The notes beneath the pieces were generated by a model. That model was not told the DNA's origin. It was given only the letters and a program-made list of their open reading frames with translations, and did not search any database. Both the position numbers and the translations under genes were made by a program. DNA of 64,000 nucleotides from Choristoneura fumiferana (lineage: Eukaryota; Arthropoda; Insecta; Lepidoptera; Tortricidae), in contig NC_133481.1 in the NCBI RefSeq assembly GCF_025370935.1, forward strand, positions 17,798,731 through 17,862,730, written 5' to 3'. Shown here one piece after another: positions 32,560-42,884 of the stretch. Each line of letters starts with the position of its first letter. Position 1 is the stretch's first letter.

Positions 32560-34480
32560 TTATTTTTTTTAAGCCATCATTGCCAAGAAAAAGCAGAAAG
32601 TTAGTTTTTCAAAGCAAAAATACCCATATTACAATTTAATAACTAAAAAATTTAAGCAAGCAAAATAAAGTGAATTTAAAAATATATCATATTTAAAACG
32701 CTAACTTGAACATTCTTCTACATGTTTTATATGACTTATCTAGTGTTTTTCGATGTTCATTGCATTCCATATTTTTATATCTTTTAAATGCTTACACAAT
32801 ATGAAAGCGCTTCGATTACGTACGTTTTTATATGAAACTTATCATTACGGTGGCCCATTCGATTCCATAAAACTCTTCTATATTTTGTTCCATAACAGCA
32901 TCGCCTACACAAAATGTTCTTTAGAACTTCTGGCGTTTACGACAATCTTGCCAGTTTTAGTATGCAGAGCATGTGTAATTTATCGTAAGCGACGTTTAGT
33001 TTGAGGCTAGGTTTTTATATGATTTATATTTTTACGACAGGAGCATCATGATAATGAAATTAATACCGGCCGCTTGTAAAGTAGCAGAGTCGATAAATTC
33101 TATTTTTAAACAAAACACACTTAGAAGAATTTGACACAATATCTATAGATAAATACACATAAATAAATATGTAAAGTGTGGAATAATTCGTTTATTTATT
33201 TTATACGTATATATTGCGATAATTTTAGAGGTATATATTTTAAGTTTTTTTTGATTTTCTTTTTGAAACAAAATCTGTTGGGGTAGTATGTGCCTATGAA
33301 TAGTATTTTTAAAAATAATTTAATATGCGTGTATATAATAATAAATGGATTTAAACTTTAGAATTCGGATGCAAAAATTATACAAGTACAGATAGCGCTA
33401 TTACTTTGTTTATAACGTAAGTAAACCTCCAATTAAAGGACTGTTTTAACAAAAATATTATGTTGATTATTTAACGCGTTCTTTGCGGAGTATAAACTGG
33501 ATATGAAAAGTTACTAACATTCTTAAAGTAGTTAAAAAGTCGTAAACACTCGAACAATTTTTATAGCCGAATGATACGGTAAACATAAAAATATCGGAGC
33601 ATCGACGTTCCAAAACACATATTTATTGCCCTCGAAATAGAGCCGTGAATAAATGTTTTGAGCGCAACGTTTTAACATAATATTAATTGCTAACTGTGCG
33701 CATAAAATATTTAGTACCTTCAAAGAAATTACTGTTTTCCGGAAATCCATTGTCAATCGTGGTTTTAAAGCTTTTAAATTGAATCTTCATTTTAATCAAT
33801 ACCAACATTTATGTCATTTAAAGAAAAACTTGTTTTACTTGACTTAGGTATGTTCGTTCATGTTATATAGGTCGTTACAAAATGGACACAAATTTTTATG
33901 GAATATTGGGGGCGTTTTTTTCTTCCTCAAAATCAATAGTGCTGGTGATTGTGAGCAAGGAGAACCCAGAATTACTTACATCTGAACAAAAAAAATTGCG
34001 CCATTTAAAGTAAAAATTCCCGCTTAGACGAACTGTGGTACACATCTACTGCGTCTATGCAACATAATAATATGGGATACATTTTATCCCGATATTCTCA
34101 TTGGACCAGGGAACGTGTGTAGTAGTCTCGATATCTCAATCGCTGGAGTGACATAAATGATGACGTGGATAAAAACTAGTGACATATTTGATAGCCATAA
34201 TTTCTGGACCATACACAGACCTCTCAAATTAAGAGAGCTTGAAAGTGAACCTTTTAATAATGCTTAGTCCGTGTGGTAAAGTTTTTTTTAAAGCAAGGCT
34301 AATTTGACCTTAGCGTTTGTGTTTGTTGGCGTCATGTTCTACAGACAATTAGGTATCAACTATAAATCATACAGACATATTTGCACCTGTCATTGGTTAT
34401 ATTTAAAGTGATATGTCAATTTTTATCACTTTTCTGGGTTCCGTAACCATTTTTCTTTAACATCAGAGAAATACAAAATT
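32560..34480. other. Long stretch with no recognised feature
   Basis: Very AT-rich. Open frames of 74-83 codons (32753-33004 plus, 33532-33756 minus) have no recognised domain and are likely chance. Confidence 0.4.
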
Positions 34481-34484
34481 ATAA

Positions 34485-35110
34485 ATGACTAGAATTTACC
34501 CGCGGCTTCGCACGCTTAAATTATTCGATCTGGTAGTTACAATTGAAATTCCGGGATTTCACAAAATTCTCCTGGGAATTCCCAAAATGTATATCGTGGT
34601 CTTCAATGAAGTTGTGTTAAGAACAACTATCCAAAAATTAATTACTCTAAACCCAGCGGTTGAAATTTCAAGATTTTATCTATCCCGCGGGAATATCGGA
34701 ATAAAAAGGAGCCTATGTGTTATTCCAGACGTGCAGCTACCTACATACCAAATTTCATGACTCAAACAAACTCAAACTCACAACATTTATTGACAAGAAA
34801 AACTGACTCTAAGCTTAGCCGTTGTTATTTCGAGATTTTATCCCTATCCTGTGGGAACATCGGGATAAAAAGTAGGCTATGTGTTAATCCAGATATCCAG
34901 CTATCTAAATACCAAATTACATCGTAATCCGTCCAGCTGTTTTAGACCTATATCAGACAGCTAACATATTTCATAACTCTCATTTTATTGACAATGACTC
35001 TAAGCTTAGCAAGATTTTATCCCTATCCTGTGGGAACATCGGGATAAAAGTAGGCTATGTGTTAATCCAGATATCCAGCTATAAAATATTACATCGTAAT
35101 CCGTCAGCAC

Positions 35111-35144
<34 letters not shown>

Positions 35145-35165
35145 TTCGCATTTATAATAACAGTA
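34485..35165 (+). repeat. Family D repeat with an internal tandem duplication
   Basis: It starts AATTTACCCGCGGCTTCGCA and ends AACTTTCGCATTTATAATAA then CAGTAGGAT. The segment TTTTATCCCTATCCTGTGGG, AACATCGGGATAAAA occurs in units 34776-34937 and 34978-35108; an older, more diverged unit lies at about 34640-34760. The last two units are close to identical, so that duplication is recent. Confidence 0.8.
35109..35142. repeat. (CA)n microsatellite
   Basis: About fifteen CA units, within the family D copy just before its terminal AACTTTCGCATTTATAATAA. Probably expanded from a short CA run in the ancestral repeat (ACAAACATACAAAC in related copies). Confidence 0.95.
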
Positions 35166-35596
35166 GGATTACAACGCAATATATCGAATCAGATTTACAT
35201 CCTAAAATTAAATCTCATTTTTTTACTCCCAAGATAAATAGGTAAGAGTAGATAATATAGGTAGGTAAATATAATTCTTGTAAACTTCTTTGAATGTTTT
35301 TTTGTGTTGAATCATTTAATAATGTCATTAAAAAACTATGCAAAGCGCAAAAATTGTATGTATGAACAAAATATAAATATTATTATTATTTTGTTTAACG
35401 GGGTGACCCAGCTTAGCCGGAGTTCTTTTTTAGTCAAAGCTCGAAAATAGGTACGCGCTTTTTCAGAAATTAGACCATGCTATGCTAGGTACATATAGGT
35501 AGATAGCTTGCCCTGGAAACTGAGTTTCTCGTTTAAAGGTATTAGATTTTTGTGTAAAATTAGTTTAAGACTAATATTTACTCAACCATTTATTCT

Positions 35597-35848
35597 TGCA
35601 GGTGGTAGGACCTTGTGCAAGGTCCGCCCGGATTGCTAAAACCATCTTGCTCGTTAATCCTGCCGTGAAGCAGCAGTGCTTGCACTCTTGTGTTTCGGCG
35701 TGGAGAGTAAGACAGCCGGTGAAATTATTGGCACTAGGTTGGCAACGCATCTGCAATACCCCTGGTGTAGCAGATGTTTATGGGCGGTGCTGATCTCTTA
35801 CCATCAGGAGAACCTCTTACTCGTTTGCCATCCAGTCGAATAAAAAAA
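35597..35848 (+). mobile_element. Family J retroposon, long copy
   Basis: Begins TGCAGGTGGTAGGACCTTGT, then GCAAGGTCCGCCCGGATTGC, as at 18110. It runs to GCCATCCAGTCGAATAAAAA. Compared with 18110 it lacks about 25 bases around CTTGAGGTATCCCATG. Confidence 0.8.
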
Positions 35849-35849
35849 C

Positions 35850-36635
35850 TTATCAATTATACAGAACCCTTTCAAATATAATTTTAACAAATAAGATCGT
35901 CCATTTTTTGCCACTAAGTTTTTCGACGATCCTTTTTTGCCGACGTTACTATTGATTTGTATTCGTATAGGTTACTATGCAAATTATTGAGACGCGCTTA
36001 GAATGGGAAATATATGGTGTCCTTTATGCCCTTTGGATTGGCTGTTGTATGTAAAACAAGGGGTCATCGTACGGATGATAATAAGCTGTCATCACGAACT
36101 TTGTCATTAAATTTATGTATTGTTATGATGGTAAAGTTAGACTTTGTAATTTTTTTGCATAATATATTTTTTTTAATCTAGGTTTTGTTTTTGCAATGCT
36201 TAATGATTTATTTTTTATAATATATTTGTATACCTAAAATTCAAATCTCCATAAATGACCATCATTGCAATAGAAGAAAGCACCGCAAGATATTTCGTCG
36301 AAAGTCATTTTTTCATAACAAAATATATAATTACAATTATCTTATATATGAAAGCTAGTAACAAAGGAAATTAAAAATATTAATAAGATTAAAGATAAAA
36401 ATAGCATTAAAAAACAGAGATGTACATATGAAGTAAGAAGATCCAAAGTGGTAGGTTGTACTGATACTGTATTTCCCAGCGTTAAAAGCAGTTGAAATAG
36501 GACCTCAGACTTAAACCCTGGTTAGCTGGTAATTAAAACCATCGTACTCTGATTCAAGATTGCTATAATGCGAGTGTTCGGCGACTTATTGGTTGGCCCT
36601 TGAAAAAAATGTGGGGTGCAAGTCACAGGCTCCAT
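35850..36635. other. Stretch with no recognised feature
   Basis: AT-rich, no repeat or gene recognised. Confidence 0.4.
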
Positions 36636-36639
36636 TTCA

Positions 36640-36775
36640 ACCAGATATGCGAGGATATGTTACGATCGCTCTGATGGAAATACTGAGCGGAGCGAGGCTA
36701 GGTAAATGAAGCGTTTCTATTGGTTAATGAAAAACAAATTCTTCACAATACATCCTCGCATAGGAGCGAGTGTTG
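36640..36775. mobile_element. Family M element, partial
   Basis: ACTGAGCGGAGCGAGGCTAG, GTAAATGAAGCGTTTCTATT and GGTTAATGAAAAACAAATTC are nearly identical to the right arm of 52580-52797. The left arm is not present in recognisable form. Confidence 0.65.
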
Positions 36776-37013
36776 TTCCGAAGATTCTACTTGTGTTGCA
36801 AATACGAATGAGTAAGTATCTCCTGTGTAAATAAGTTAGGTGAGTAAATAGTTTAGGTAAGGTAAGGTTTGTAGTATTCCTGGCGGAAAAAATGCGGCAT
36901 TAAAAAAATATATTTAACTTTTTATTTGGATAGGTGTAAACCGCAAACAATTTATAATAAATAAAAAGAAACAGGTTGTGGTAACTTTTTTAGCACACTA
37001 AGTAAGCGCCCGG

Positions 37014-37268
37014 GGGGCTACTACGAAATTTGAATATCAAAGTTCGTATCGTACCGTTCCCTCTCATTAATATTCATAATTATAAGCGTCAGCAGGACGG
37101 CCAGATACGAAGTTCGAATTTTGAACTTCGTGGTATTGGATCTGCAGGGCTACGAAATTCGAAAATCGAAGTTCGTGTCGTTCGGCCTCTCTGACACTTA
37201 CTATTTAATACGAGAGCGAGAGGGACGGTACGATATGAACTTCGATTTTCGAACTTCGGAGTAGGCCC
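37014..37268. mobile_element. Two adjacent family L MITEs
   Basis: Copy 1 (37014-37138) and copy 2 (37147-37268) each start GGGCTAC[TAC]GAAATT and carry inverted arms based on CGAAAATCGAAGTTCGT. The centre in each has a CCCTCTC or GGGACGGTACGAT word. A third copy lies at 55007-55121. Lying 8 bp apart, the two look like a tandem dimer or two insertions into one site. Confidence 0.75.
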
Positions 37269-37429
37269 TCTGTTTACTAAATGCCTGCAGGTAAACTGAA
37301 ATATCAAGTGTTAGCTGTAATTATCAAAGATAAATCGGAAAAATATGGCCAGCGTAATGCACAAAACCGATCATTTTACCGATCCTTCGGAAATATCTAA
37401 GATGATGCTGATATTGGTTATTTGGAGTA

Positions 37430-37607
37430 TTTTTGTATTTTTTAATTCAACTCCAAATTTGTTACTTTTACGGTCATCCCGTAAAACCATATCGAAAATA
37501 CAAACTGAGACATGGATGCACAGAAAAACCAGAAAAAGAGACCACCGCTGGTCTGGTCTTTTTCTGGTTTTTCTGTGCATCCATGTCTCAGTTTGTATTT
37601 ACGATAT
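37430..37607. mobile_element. Type 2 SINE tail folded into a palindrome
   Basis: Left of about 37550 the sequence is the minus-strand SINE tail (GTTACTTTTACGGTCATCCC, then AAATACAAACTGAGACATGG). Right of it, 37555-37607 is the exact complement of 37490-37538 (AGACATGGATGCACAGAAAA and beyond). The B box and most of the tRNA module are gone at the junction. Confidence 0.8.
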
Positions 37608-37927
37608 AATATTAATCGCTGTGATCTTTCATCTTGTCCCACACGCCTCACGCCAAATGAACAGTCGCAGGCGCAGCCTCGAAAAGTGATAAACTGGCAA
37701 TTCCCCTTTATCTGATTTTAATTCTTTTAAATAATTACCCGTGATCCAGGGCTTAATTCCTTTGACTTCAGTTTATTCCAGACGATTAAACGATTGCCAT
37801 TTTTGATTAGTTTTCGCGAAACATATTAATGGCGCGATTAAAGGCATTCTACTTGGGATGTGATACACGATACAGCCCATATAATTTAAAATATAAAGAA
37901 ACAAAATATATGTAAAGAAAAGAAAAA

Positions 37928-38030
37928 AAACCGGCCAAGTGCGAGCCGGATTTGCGCATCGAGAGTTCTGTACAAATTTATAGGTATATGAATATCCAGT
38001 GTTAGCAGAGCTTCAGTGCAAAATTTATAA
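37928..38030 (+). repeat. Family C repeat
   Basis: AACCGGCCAAGTGCGAGCCG, GATTTGCGCATCGAGAGTTC, TGTACAAATTTATAGGTATA and GTGTTAGCAGAGCTTCAGTG. The best family C copy here. It abuts the A-rich tail of the SINE at 38040. Confidence 0.6.
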
Positions 38031-38039
38031 AAATAAAAA

Positions 38040-38293
38040 ATAAAATAAATATCATGGGACACTTGACACCAATTGACCTAGTCCCAAACTAAGCAAAGCT
38101 TGTACTATGGACACTAGGCAACGGATAAACATACTTATATAGATAAATACATACTTACTACATACATATTAAACATCCAAGACCCGAGAACAAACGTTCG
38201 TATTATTCATACAAATATCTGCCCCGGCCGGGATTCGAACCCGGGACCTTAAGCTTTGTAGTCAGGTTCTCTAACCACTTGGCCATCCGGTCC
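38040..38293 (-). mobile_element. tRNA-derived SINE, type 1
   Basis: On the minus strand: GGATGGCCAAGTGGTTAGAG (A box), GGGTTCGAATCCCGGCC (B box), then body words ATATTTGTATGAATAATACG and TGGGACTAGGTCAATTGGTG, ending ATGATATTTATTTTATTTT. It is nearly identical to 1988-2245 over its length, so both are fairly young. Confidence 0.85.
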
Positions 38294-38439
38294 GGTTATG
38301 AATTGTCATTTTGATTCTCAGTCCGCACTGAGCTCATGTGGGAACTACAGTGCAACCCCTTTCATGCTTAGGGCACGCTGGTGCACTGCAGTGGAATACA
38401 TACAATTTGACTTCGAAGTTTTGGTTATAAAAAAAAACA

Positions 38440-38607
38440 TGAACCGGAAGACAAAGTGTTGGCTGGCCTCCCACTAGGTGACTGACATCCTGAAAGCTGC
38501 AGGCAACCGGCAGATGCAAGTGTCAAGTTGTCGTTCATTGTGGTGTTCGTAGTGGGAGGCTTTTGTTTTGCAGTGGACGTATTCCAGCTGATGATGATGA
38601 TGAAAGA
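38440..38607 (+). mobile_element. RTE-clade LINE, degenerate 3' end
   Basis: With one stop, a frame reads TDILKAAGNRQMQV, then a decayed WEAFVLQWTY, followed by GCTGATGATGATGATG. The pattern DI/LxxxAGNxWM then GEAFxQQWT is the C-terminus of RTE-type ORFs. About 45 bp further on, 38650-38680 (GGTCAAACCACTAGGCCACT) is a type 3 SINE head fragment on the minus strand. Confidence 0.65.
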
Positions 38608-38689
38608 ATAACCTGTATTCAAGAATAGTATAGCTTTATGTGATAAGGTCAAACCACTAGGCCACTACGGTTTTATCTATTTTAGCTTC

Positions 38690-39210
38690 CGAATATTTTC
38701 TAGATTTATTTTATAACACTGTATAACGCATGTAGATAATCATAAAGATCTAGTAAAATAGAAAAACTACTTTGTAACCTAAATTTTATAGCTTACCTAT
38801 AGCCTGTTGGTAATTAATTGACCCCATTAAGTAATAAAAGTCCTTGTTTACAGTATGATTTATTAAAAATAATACAATTATTAACTGCCATAATTGATTA
38901 CTTTTTTAATTATAATTTAATGTGAGCATTAAGGTGCCTTTTTGAAGTAGCCACAGTTTATGACGATGGCTAAGACTGATCTCGTCAGATTTTCAGATGA
39001 AAAGAAATTTCGGATTTTATATATAAAAAACGAATTCTTGAAAGTTAAATCATGCTGTGCTGGTCTTCATTTACGCTGTATGAGAAACAACTAAGTAAAG
39101 AATGAGTACGCAGGTTTTTTTCCATTTAAATCCATCCAGACGTCATGGTGTGGAAGAATAACAAACACACACTGCACACATACTCACTTACATTTGTTTA
39201 CAGTATTATT
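38690..39210. other. Stretch with no recognised feature
   Basis: AT-rich, no repeat or gene recognised. Confidence 0.4.
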
Positions 39211-39213
39211 ATT

Positions 39214-39400
39214 ATATTAAATATAATGACCCGGATAACTCACGTCTTAAATCGCGAGCAGAGCGGCGGCGCGCAGTGCGCGTGTTGCAGCAGCCGCTGA
39301 GTCGCGTTGCTCCGAAGACGAAGGGCTACGGATTAGCCCGAAACATGTCGAGCTAAACTCGATTTAAGACGTGAGTTATCCGGGTCATTATATTTAATAT
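39214..39400. mobile_element. Foldback element with hammerhead-like centre
   Basis: Arms 39214-39254 and 39360-39400 are exact 41-bp complements (ATAATGACCCGGATAACTCA within). The 105-bp loop is GC-rich on the left (GAGCGGCGGCGCGCAGTGCG). On the right it holds a core-like structure at 39309-39353: GCTC, CCGAAGA, stem GGGCT/AGCCC around a 7-base loop, GAAAC, GTC, GAGC. The second core base is C where hammerheads have U. Confidence 0.75.
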
Positions 39401-39439
39401 GAGTGAGTCTCACGGTAGTTTCAAGTATTATTATTATTA

Positions 39440-39680
39440 TTTTATTTAGCCTATAACTGTGTCCCATTGCTGGGGAAAGACCTCTCCTCTTGACTTCCAC
39501 ATCTCCCTATCCAGAGCTATATTTGGCCTCACTCAGTTCCGCGTCCAGGTCATCTCGCCATCTCCGCTTCGGCCTGCCTTGCCGTCGGTGCCCGTCATGT
39601 GGTACCCACCATGTAGATTTGCGCCCTTCTTTGTGGGTGCATCCGGCAGACATGCCCGGTCCAGTCCCACTTAAGTTTGG
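39440..39680 (-). mobile_element. RTE-clade LINE 3' end
   Basis: A minus-strand frame includes GPGMSAGCTHKEGRKSTWW and then GRPKRRWRDDLDAELS, the RTE C-terminal signature GRPKxRWxDDL. The plus-strand left end, CCCATTGCTGGGGAAAGACC, is the complement of the usual CAGCAGTGGG terminus. 5'-truncated and frameshifted. Confidence 0.75.
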
Positions 39681-39744
39681 CGGTCGCTTTTCCAACATCA
39701 CATCATCATTATCATTGCTTACATCATTGTTTACAGTATTAGTA

Positions 39745-39915
39745 GTATTCCATAGGGTCCCACTGAAAAACAGCGTTGTGGCTTGCCGCAACATTATGCT
39801 GAGTGGGTCCCAATTTATACTATTCGATGTTTTTTTTTAATTATTATTTCATCCTAACGTGTTTTTTCTGTATATCGAATATGTGTAAATAAATGTATCT
39901 CTCTCTCTCTCATAG
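39745..39915 (+). mobile_element. Family I retroposon 3' tail
   Basis: CACTGAAAAACAGCGTTGTG, GCTTGCCGCAACATTATGCT and GAGTGGGTCCCAATTTAT form the stem-loop with GTTGTGG/CCGCAAC as the inner stem. It ends GTAAATAAATGTATCTCTCT in a (CT)n run. Clear relative of 28990 and 31265. Confidence 0.75.
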
Positions 39916-39967
39916 ATTTGTTATTCTCCAACATACTGAGATGGTACACAGTATAATAATAATATTA

Positions 39968-40103
39968 TGTCAGCATCAAAAGTAGCGGATCACTTTTTTA
40001 CTTTGTCGTATTAGCGCAAATGTCAAATTTGTATGGTGATAAGTACGTTACTGTAAAACGACAAAGTACAAAAGTATGCAGCTACTTTTGAAGCTGACCG
40101 TAC
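39968..40103. mobile_element. GTCAGC-ended MITE, second copy
   Basis: TGTCAGCATCAAAAGTAGCG at the left pairs with GCAGCTACTTTTGAAGCTGA at the right. The inside matches 32391-32528 in inverse orientation (ACTTTTTTACTTTGTCG; CGACAAAGTACAAAAGT). About 87% alike by eye. Confidence 0.75.
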
Positions 40104-40219
40104 ATGCTCAAGGTAGTTTCACCTTTGACTTGATTCTAAAACTGTAATCGTCTGTTTAACGCCTCTTATGCATAATGTGCGCTAAGCTTATACAAAGTTA
40201 TTAGAAGTATCTACATTAC

Positions 40220-40355
40220 CAAAGACCTCGAGCAGCGACCACGAAGTGAAAGTCGAAGCGTTCGCAAGTCTCCCACCAGGTGGATTGACGACATCGGGAG
40301 AGTTGCTGGCAACCGGTGGATGTCAGTGGCGAGTGCTCGTACATGGCGTTCTAAA
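40220..40355 (+). mobile_element. RTE-clade LINE 3' ORF fragment
   Basis: One open frame reads RPRSESRSVRKSPTRWIDDI then GRVAGNRWMSVASARTWRSK. This is the conserved RTE C-terminal block (GRPPTRWxDDIxxxAGxRWM). No tail is present and the end is lost in the sequence before the next MITE. Confidence 0.75.
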
Positions 40356-40413
40356 GCAGCGTTTATTTTACGGTTTTCCCTAAAAACTAATATAAAATCC
40401 CTTATACCTCGTT

Positions 40414-40553
40414 GTACAGTCGACGTCATTAATAAGTGATCACTTTTGTACCTTGTCACTTTAACGTCATGTTTTAAAAACCATGCGAAATCATGTAACG
40501 ACTGAAAGCGACAAGGTACAAAAGTGATCACTTATTTATGACGTTGACTGTAC
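40414..40553. mobile_element. GTACAGTC-ended MITE with long arms
   Basis: GTACAGTCGACGTCATTAAT then AAGTGATCACTTTTGTACCT pair with the right end with only two mismatches over 45 bp. GTAC at both ends may include a TA duplication. Same end type as 26652-26765, different interior. Confidence 0.8.
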
Positions 40554-40559
40554 CACCAA

Positions 40560-41715
40560 ATTGTTCCACCAGTGGTTTGAGAAGGAATTGTCATTCCGCG
40601 TCGTATCACTGAATAATAATTGTTGCTAGCGATAAAATATGAATTCGCACCTTTGCGAAAAAACTGTGACATCGCAACTTTGCAACTTTTTGTGTTATAT
40701 CGCAACTTTGGAGATAGCACAGTTTGGTCGCAAAGACGCGAACCAGGAAGTAAAAAATCTAAGTGAGTTACTCTCTAGAGCAGAATACTGCTCAGCTGTC
40801 TTACACAATCTCCCACCCGTACTTATTTTATAAATTCCTAGAGTCAGTAATTGCATCTCCAGCATCACAGAGGCCCTGCACCGTCCAGTAGGCGACCCGC
40901 CCCGGCGGTTGATTATATGAATTACATGCAGCCTCGCTAGAACAAAACGACGACGACGGTCTGCTGGTGTGGTGTTATGTGCATTTGTAGCTTATGACTA
41001 CACAGCTCGATGTAACTAAAGAAGATCGGAAACTTTCGAGGTTGTTATGCCTGTTAAACATTATGCGTTTTAATTGTTATGCCACTGCAACGTTATGCGT
41101 AATTATATTAGGACTTATTATTCGAATACCGACGCATATAAGTTGAATAAAATTTGTAAAAACTGATTCTAACAACCGTAAACATATTTTTCTGAGACTT
41201 GGGAATTGCCGCACTTATCAAAGAAATCTTAACAAGGGCAGCCGAAGCTCCCTGCGACAGGGTTCTACAGTACCCGGCCACAAAGATTGCACATGTCTTT
41301 GGAAAGAGACTCGGGTAATTTCGGCTTCGTAGAGCGTTGTCACACTCTGCTTATGTGACGTTTGTCAGTCGTACATGTGCAATAGAGTACAGAAGCATTT
41401 AGATGAAAATATTATAATAAAGAGTTGCTAAACCCAGCAAAAGTTTAAATTGTACGATAGCATCCTTAAGAAAAAGAGGGAACAATACTTTTTGTAGTAG
41501 TTGCAACAGCTCTCTATAGATATCCGAAGTTTACATGTCATTTAATTTGACGTAAACTAATTAAGTTCATAAAGGTGCAGCGTTTATTTATTTGATGTAA
41601 AACGTCACTTAATAGGTAAATACGATGATTGATGGACGGTAGCCAGTGTTCGGAAATCGTGGTGAAACGCCAATTGTCTTTTTTCGAAGACTGTTGTGCA
41701 GTCTTTATCGCCGGG
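40560..41715. other. Stretch with no recognised feature
   Basis: Mixed composition; GC-richer at 40860-40930 (GTCCAGTAGGCGACCCGCCC). No repeat, RNA gene or convincing exon recognised. TCGCAACTTTGCAACTTTTT at about 40673 is a local direct repeat. Confidence 0.35.
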
Positions 41716-41728
41716 TACCTACTGTACC

Positions 41729-41881
41729 CTAGTGTTTTCGTTACAAAAACGTCTCGATCGCGTTCGCGTTAAAATCTCAATTTATATAGAAACATGAACA
41801 AGCGGAACGTTGCGATGTCGTGTTTCCATACAAATTGCGCGAAGCGATCGAGACGTATTTTGTAAGCGAATACCTAAGGGC
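41729..41881. mobile_element. MITE with exact 8-bp direct repeat flanks
   Basis: ACTGTACC occurs exactly at 41721-41728 and 41882-41889. Inside, TTACAAAAACGTCTCGATCG pairs with the complement of CGATCGAGACGTATTTTGTA, and GTTCGCG pairs imperfectly with CGCGAAG. An 8-bp duplication suggests hAT. The outermost bases (CCCTAGTG and, inward from the right, GCCCTTAG) blur with the duplication, so the exact ends are uncertain. Confidence 0.65.
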
Positions 41882-41967
41882 ACTGTACCAAGTATCGCAT
41901 TCTAACTTGTCAAGGTATAGTTTGCTACTCGCTTCTTATTCGTCGGTGGTGAGACAAGGGCCTAAGT

Positions 41968-42095
41968 TTTTTTTATGGTAGGTCACCTGATGGAAAGCAA
42001 TCGCTGCCGCCCAGGTACATCCACAACTTAAGCGAGTTACGGATGCGTTGCCGGCACTTTGAGAAAGGAGTAGGCTCGTTCTTATAAGATTTTTT
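41968..42095 (-). mobile_element. Family K retroposon 3' end
   Basis: On the plus strand it reads TTTTTTTTATGGTAGGTCAC, CTGATGGAAAGCAATCGCTG, CCGCCCAGGTACATCCACAA and GGATGCGTTGCCGGCACTTT, so the poly-A end is at the left on the minus strand. K shares its plan with J (CTGATGGTAAG, CCATNNACATCTGCA, GCGTTGCCG) but is a distinct subfamily. Confidence 0.65.
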
Positions 42096-42109
42096 TTCTT
42101 TATTAACGT

Positions 42110-42385
42110 GCCCTGTTTATTTATTTAAATTTGTTTGTTTGGGTCAAATCTTGGAAGCTTAATTTGTCCCACTTTCAGTGGTCCGATTGACTTTAAATTT
42201 GGCTACTTATGTAAATCTGGTGACAATACAATAATCTGGTAGTGAAATCCTGGTAGACCAACCAGGATCATCTCCGCCTAACGGAACTCCTAAACGGTTA
42301 ATGGCAATGCAATATATTCAATTCAATGCAAGTAGTCAACAAAAATACAGTTTGCTACTACAGCTTGTACTAAAAATGTAATTTT
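42110..42385 (+). repeat. Family B repeat
   Basis: GTGGTCCGATTGACTTTAAA, TTTGGCTACTTATGTAAATC, TGGTGACAATACAATAATCT, GGTAGTGAAATCCTGGTAGA and CAAGTAGTCAACAAAAATAC match 62660-63040 in order. Ends TACTAAAAATGTAATTTTTA. Confidence 0.65.
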
Positions 42386-42724
42386 TAACAAAAAAATATT
42401 TGGAGGTCCCTAAGTTGTACCGATCCGGAAATAATCGCGCTGCAAGCTGATTCCAAAGTTACCTACTTAAGTTATAGTTAAAATCAGGAAAGTTTAAAAC
42501 ATTATATTACTTAAGTTAGTTAGTTTTGCTACCAGCCAGGTACAGTTAGGTTGATATTAGCGACCCCACAATAGTTCATTAATAATCGGGGTGTGGCAGA
42601 CAGACACACGTCTCCCGCAGAAATTAATTAGACGCGCATGCGTGGTGCGTGCAGTACGGTGCGCAGAAAATACGCGCAAAATTATACGATAAAGGCAAAT
42701 GAGAAAGTGCATCAGTTGATGGTA

Positions 42725-42785
42725 AAAAGGCCAGGTGCGAGCCGGGCTCTCGCATCGAGGGTTCTGTACAGCTAAGGGGAAAATA
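42725..42785 (+). repeat. Family C fragment
   Basis: AAAAAGGCCAGGTGCGAGCC then GGGCTCTCGCATCGAGGGTT and CTGTACAGC. Only the first part of the family is present. Confidence 0.55.
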
Positions 42786-42884
42786 TGTTCCACAATAAAA
42801 TCTTTGATTTTAGTTTAGTACGCAGCTGTTAATATGCAGTATAAATATTTATCTATATTATTATTCAGAATTTTATTTTTGTAT

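Noticed and set aside
32753..33004. 83-codon plus-strand frame rich in hydrophobic residues
   Set aside because: Hydrophobic bias is expected from AT-rich codons. No signal peptide-like arrangement or homology recognised.
37345..37715. Several overlapping open frames of 67-114 codons on both strands
   Set aside because: They arise from the SINE palindrome; the same DNA read in opposite directions gives mirrored frames.
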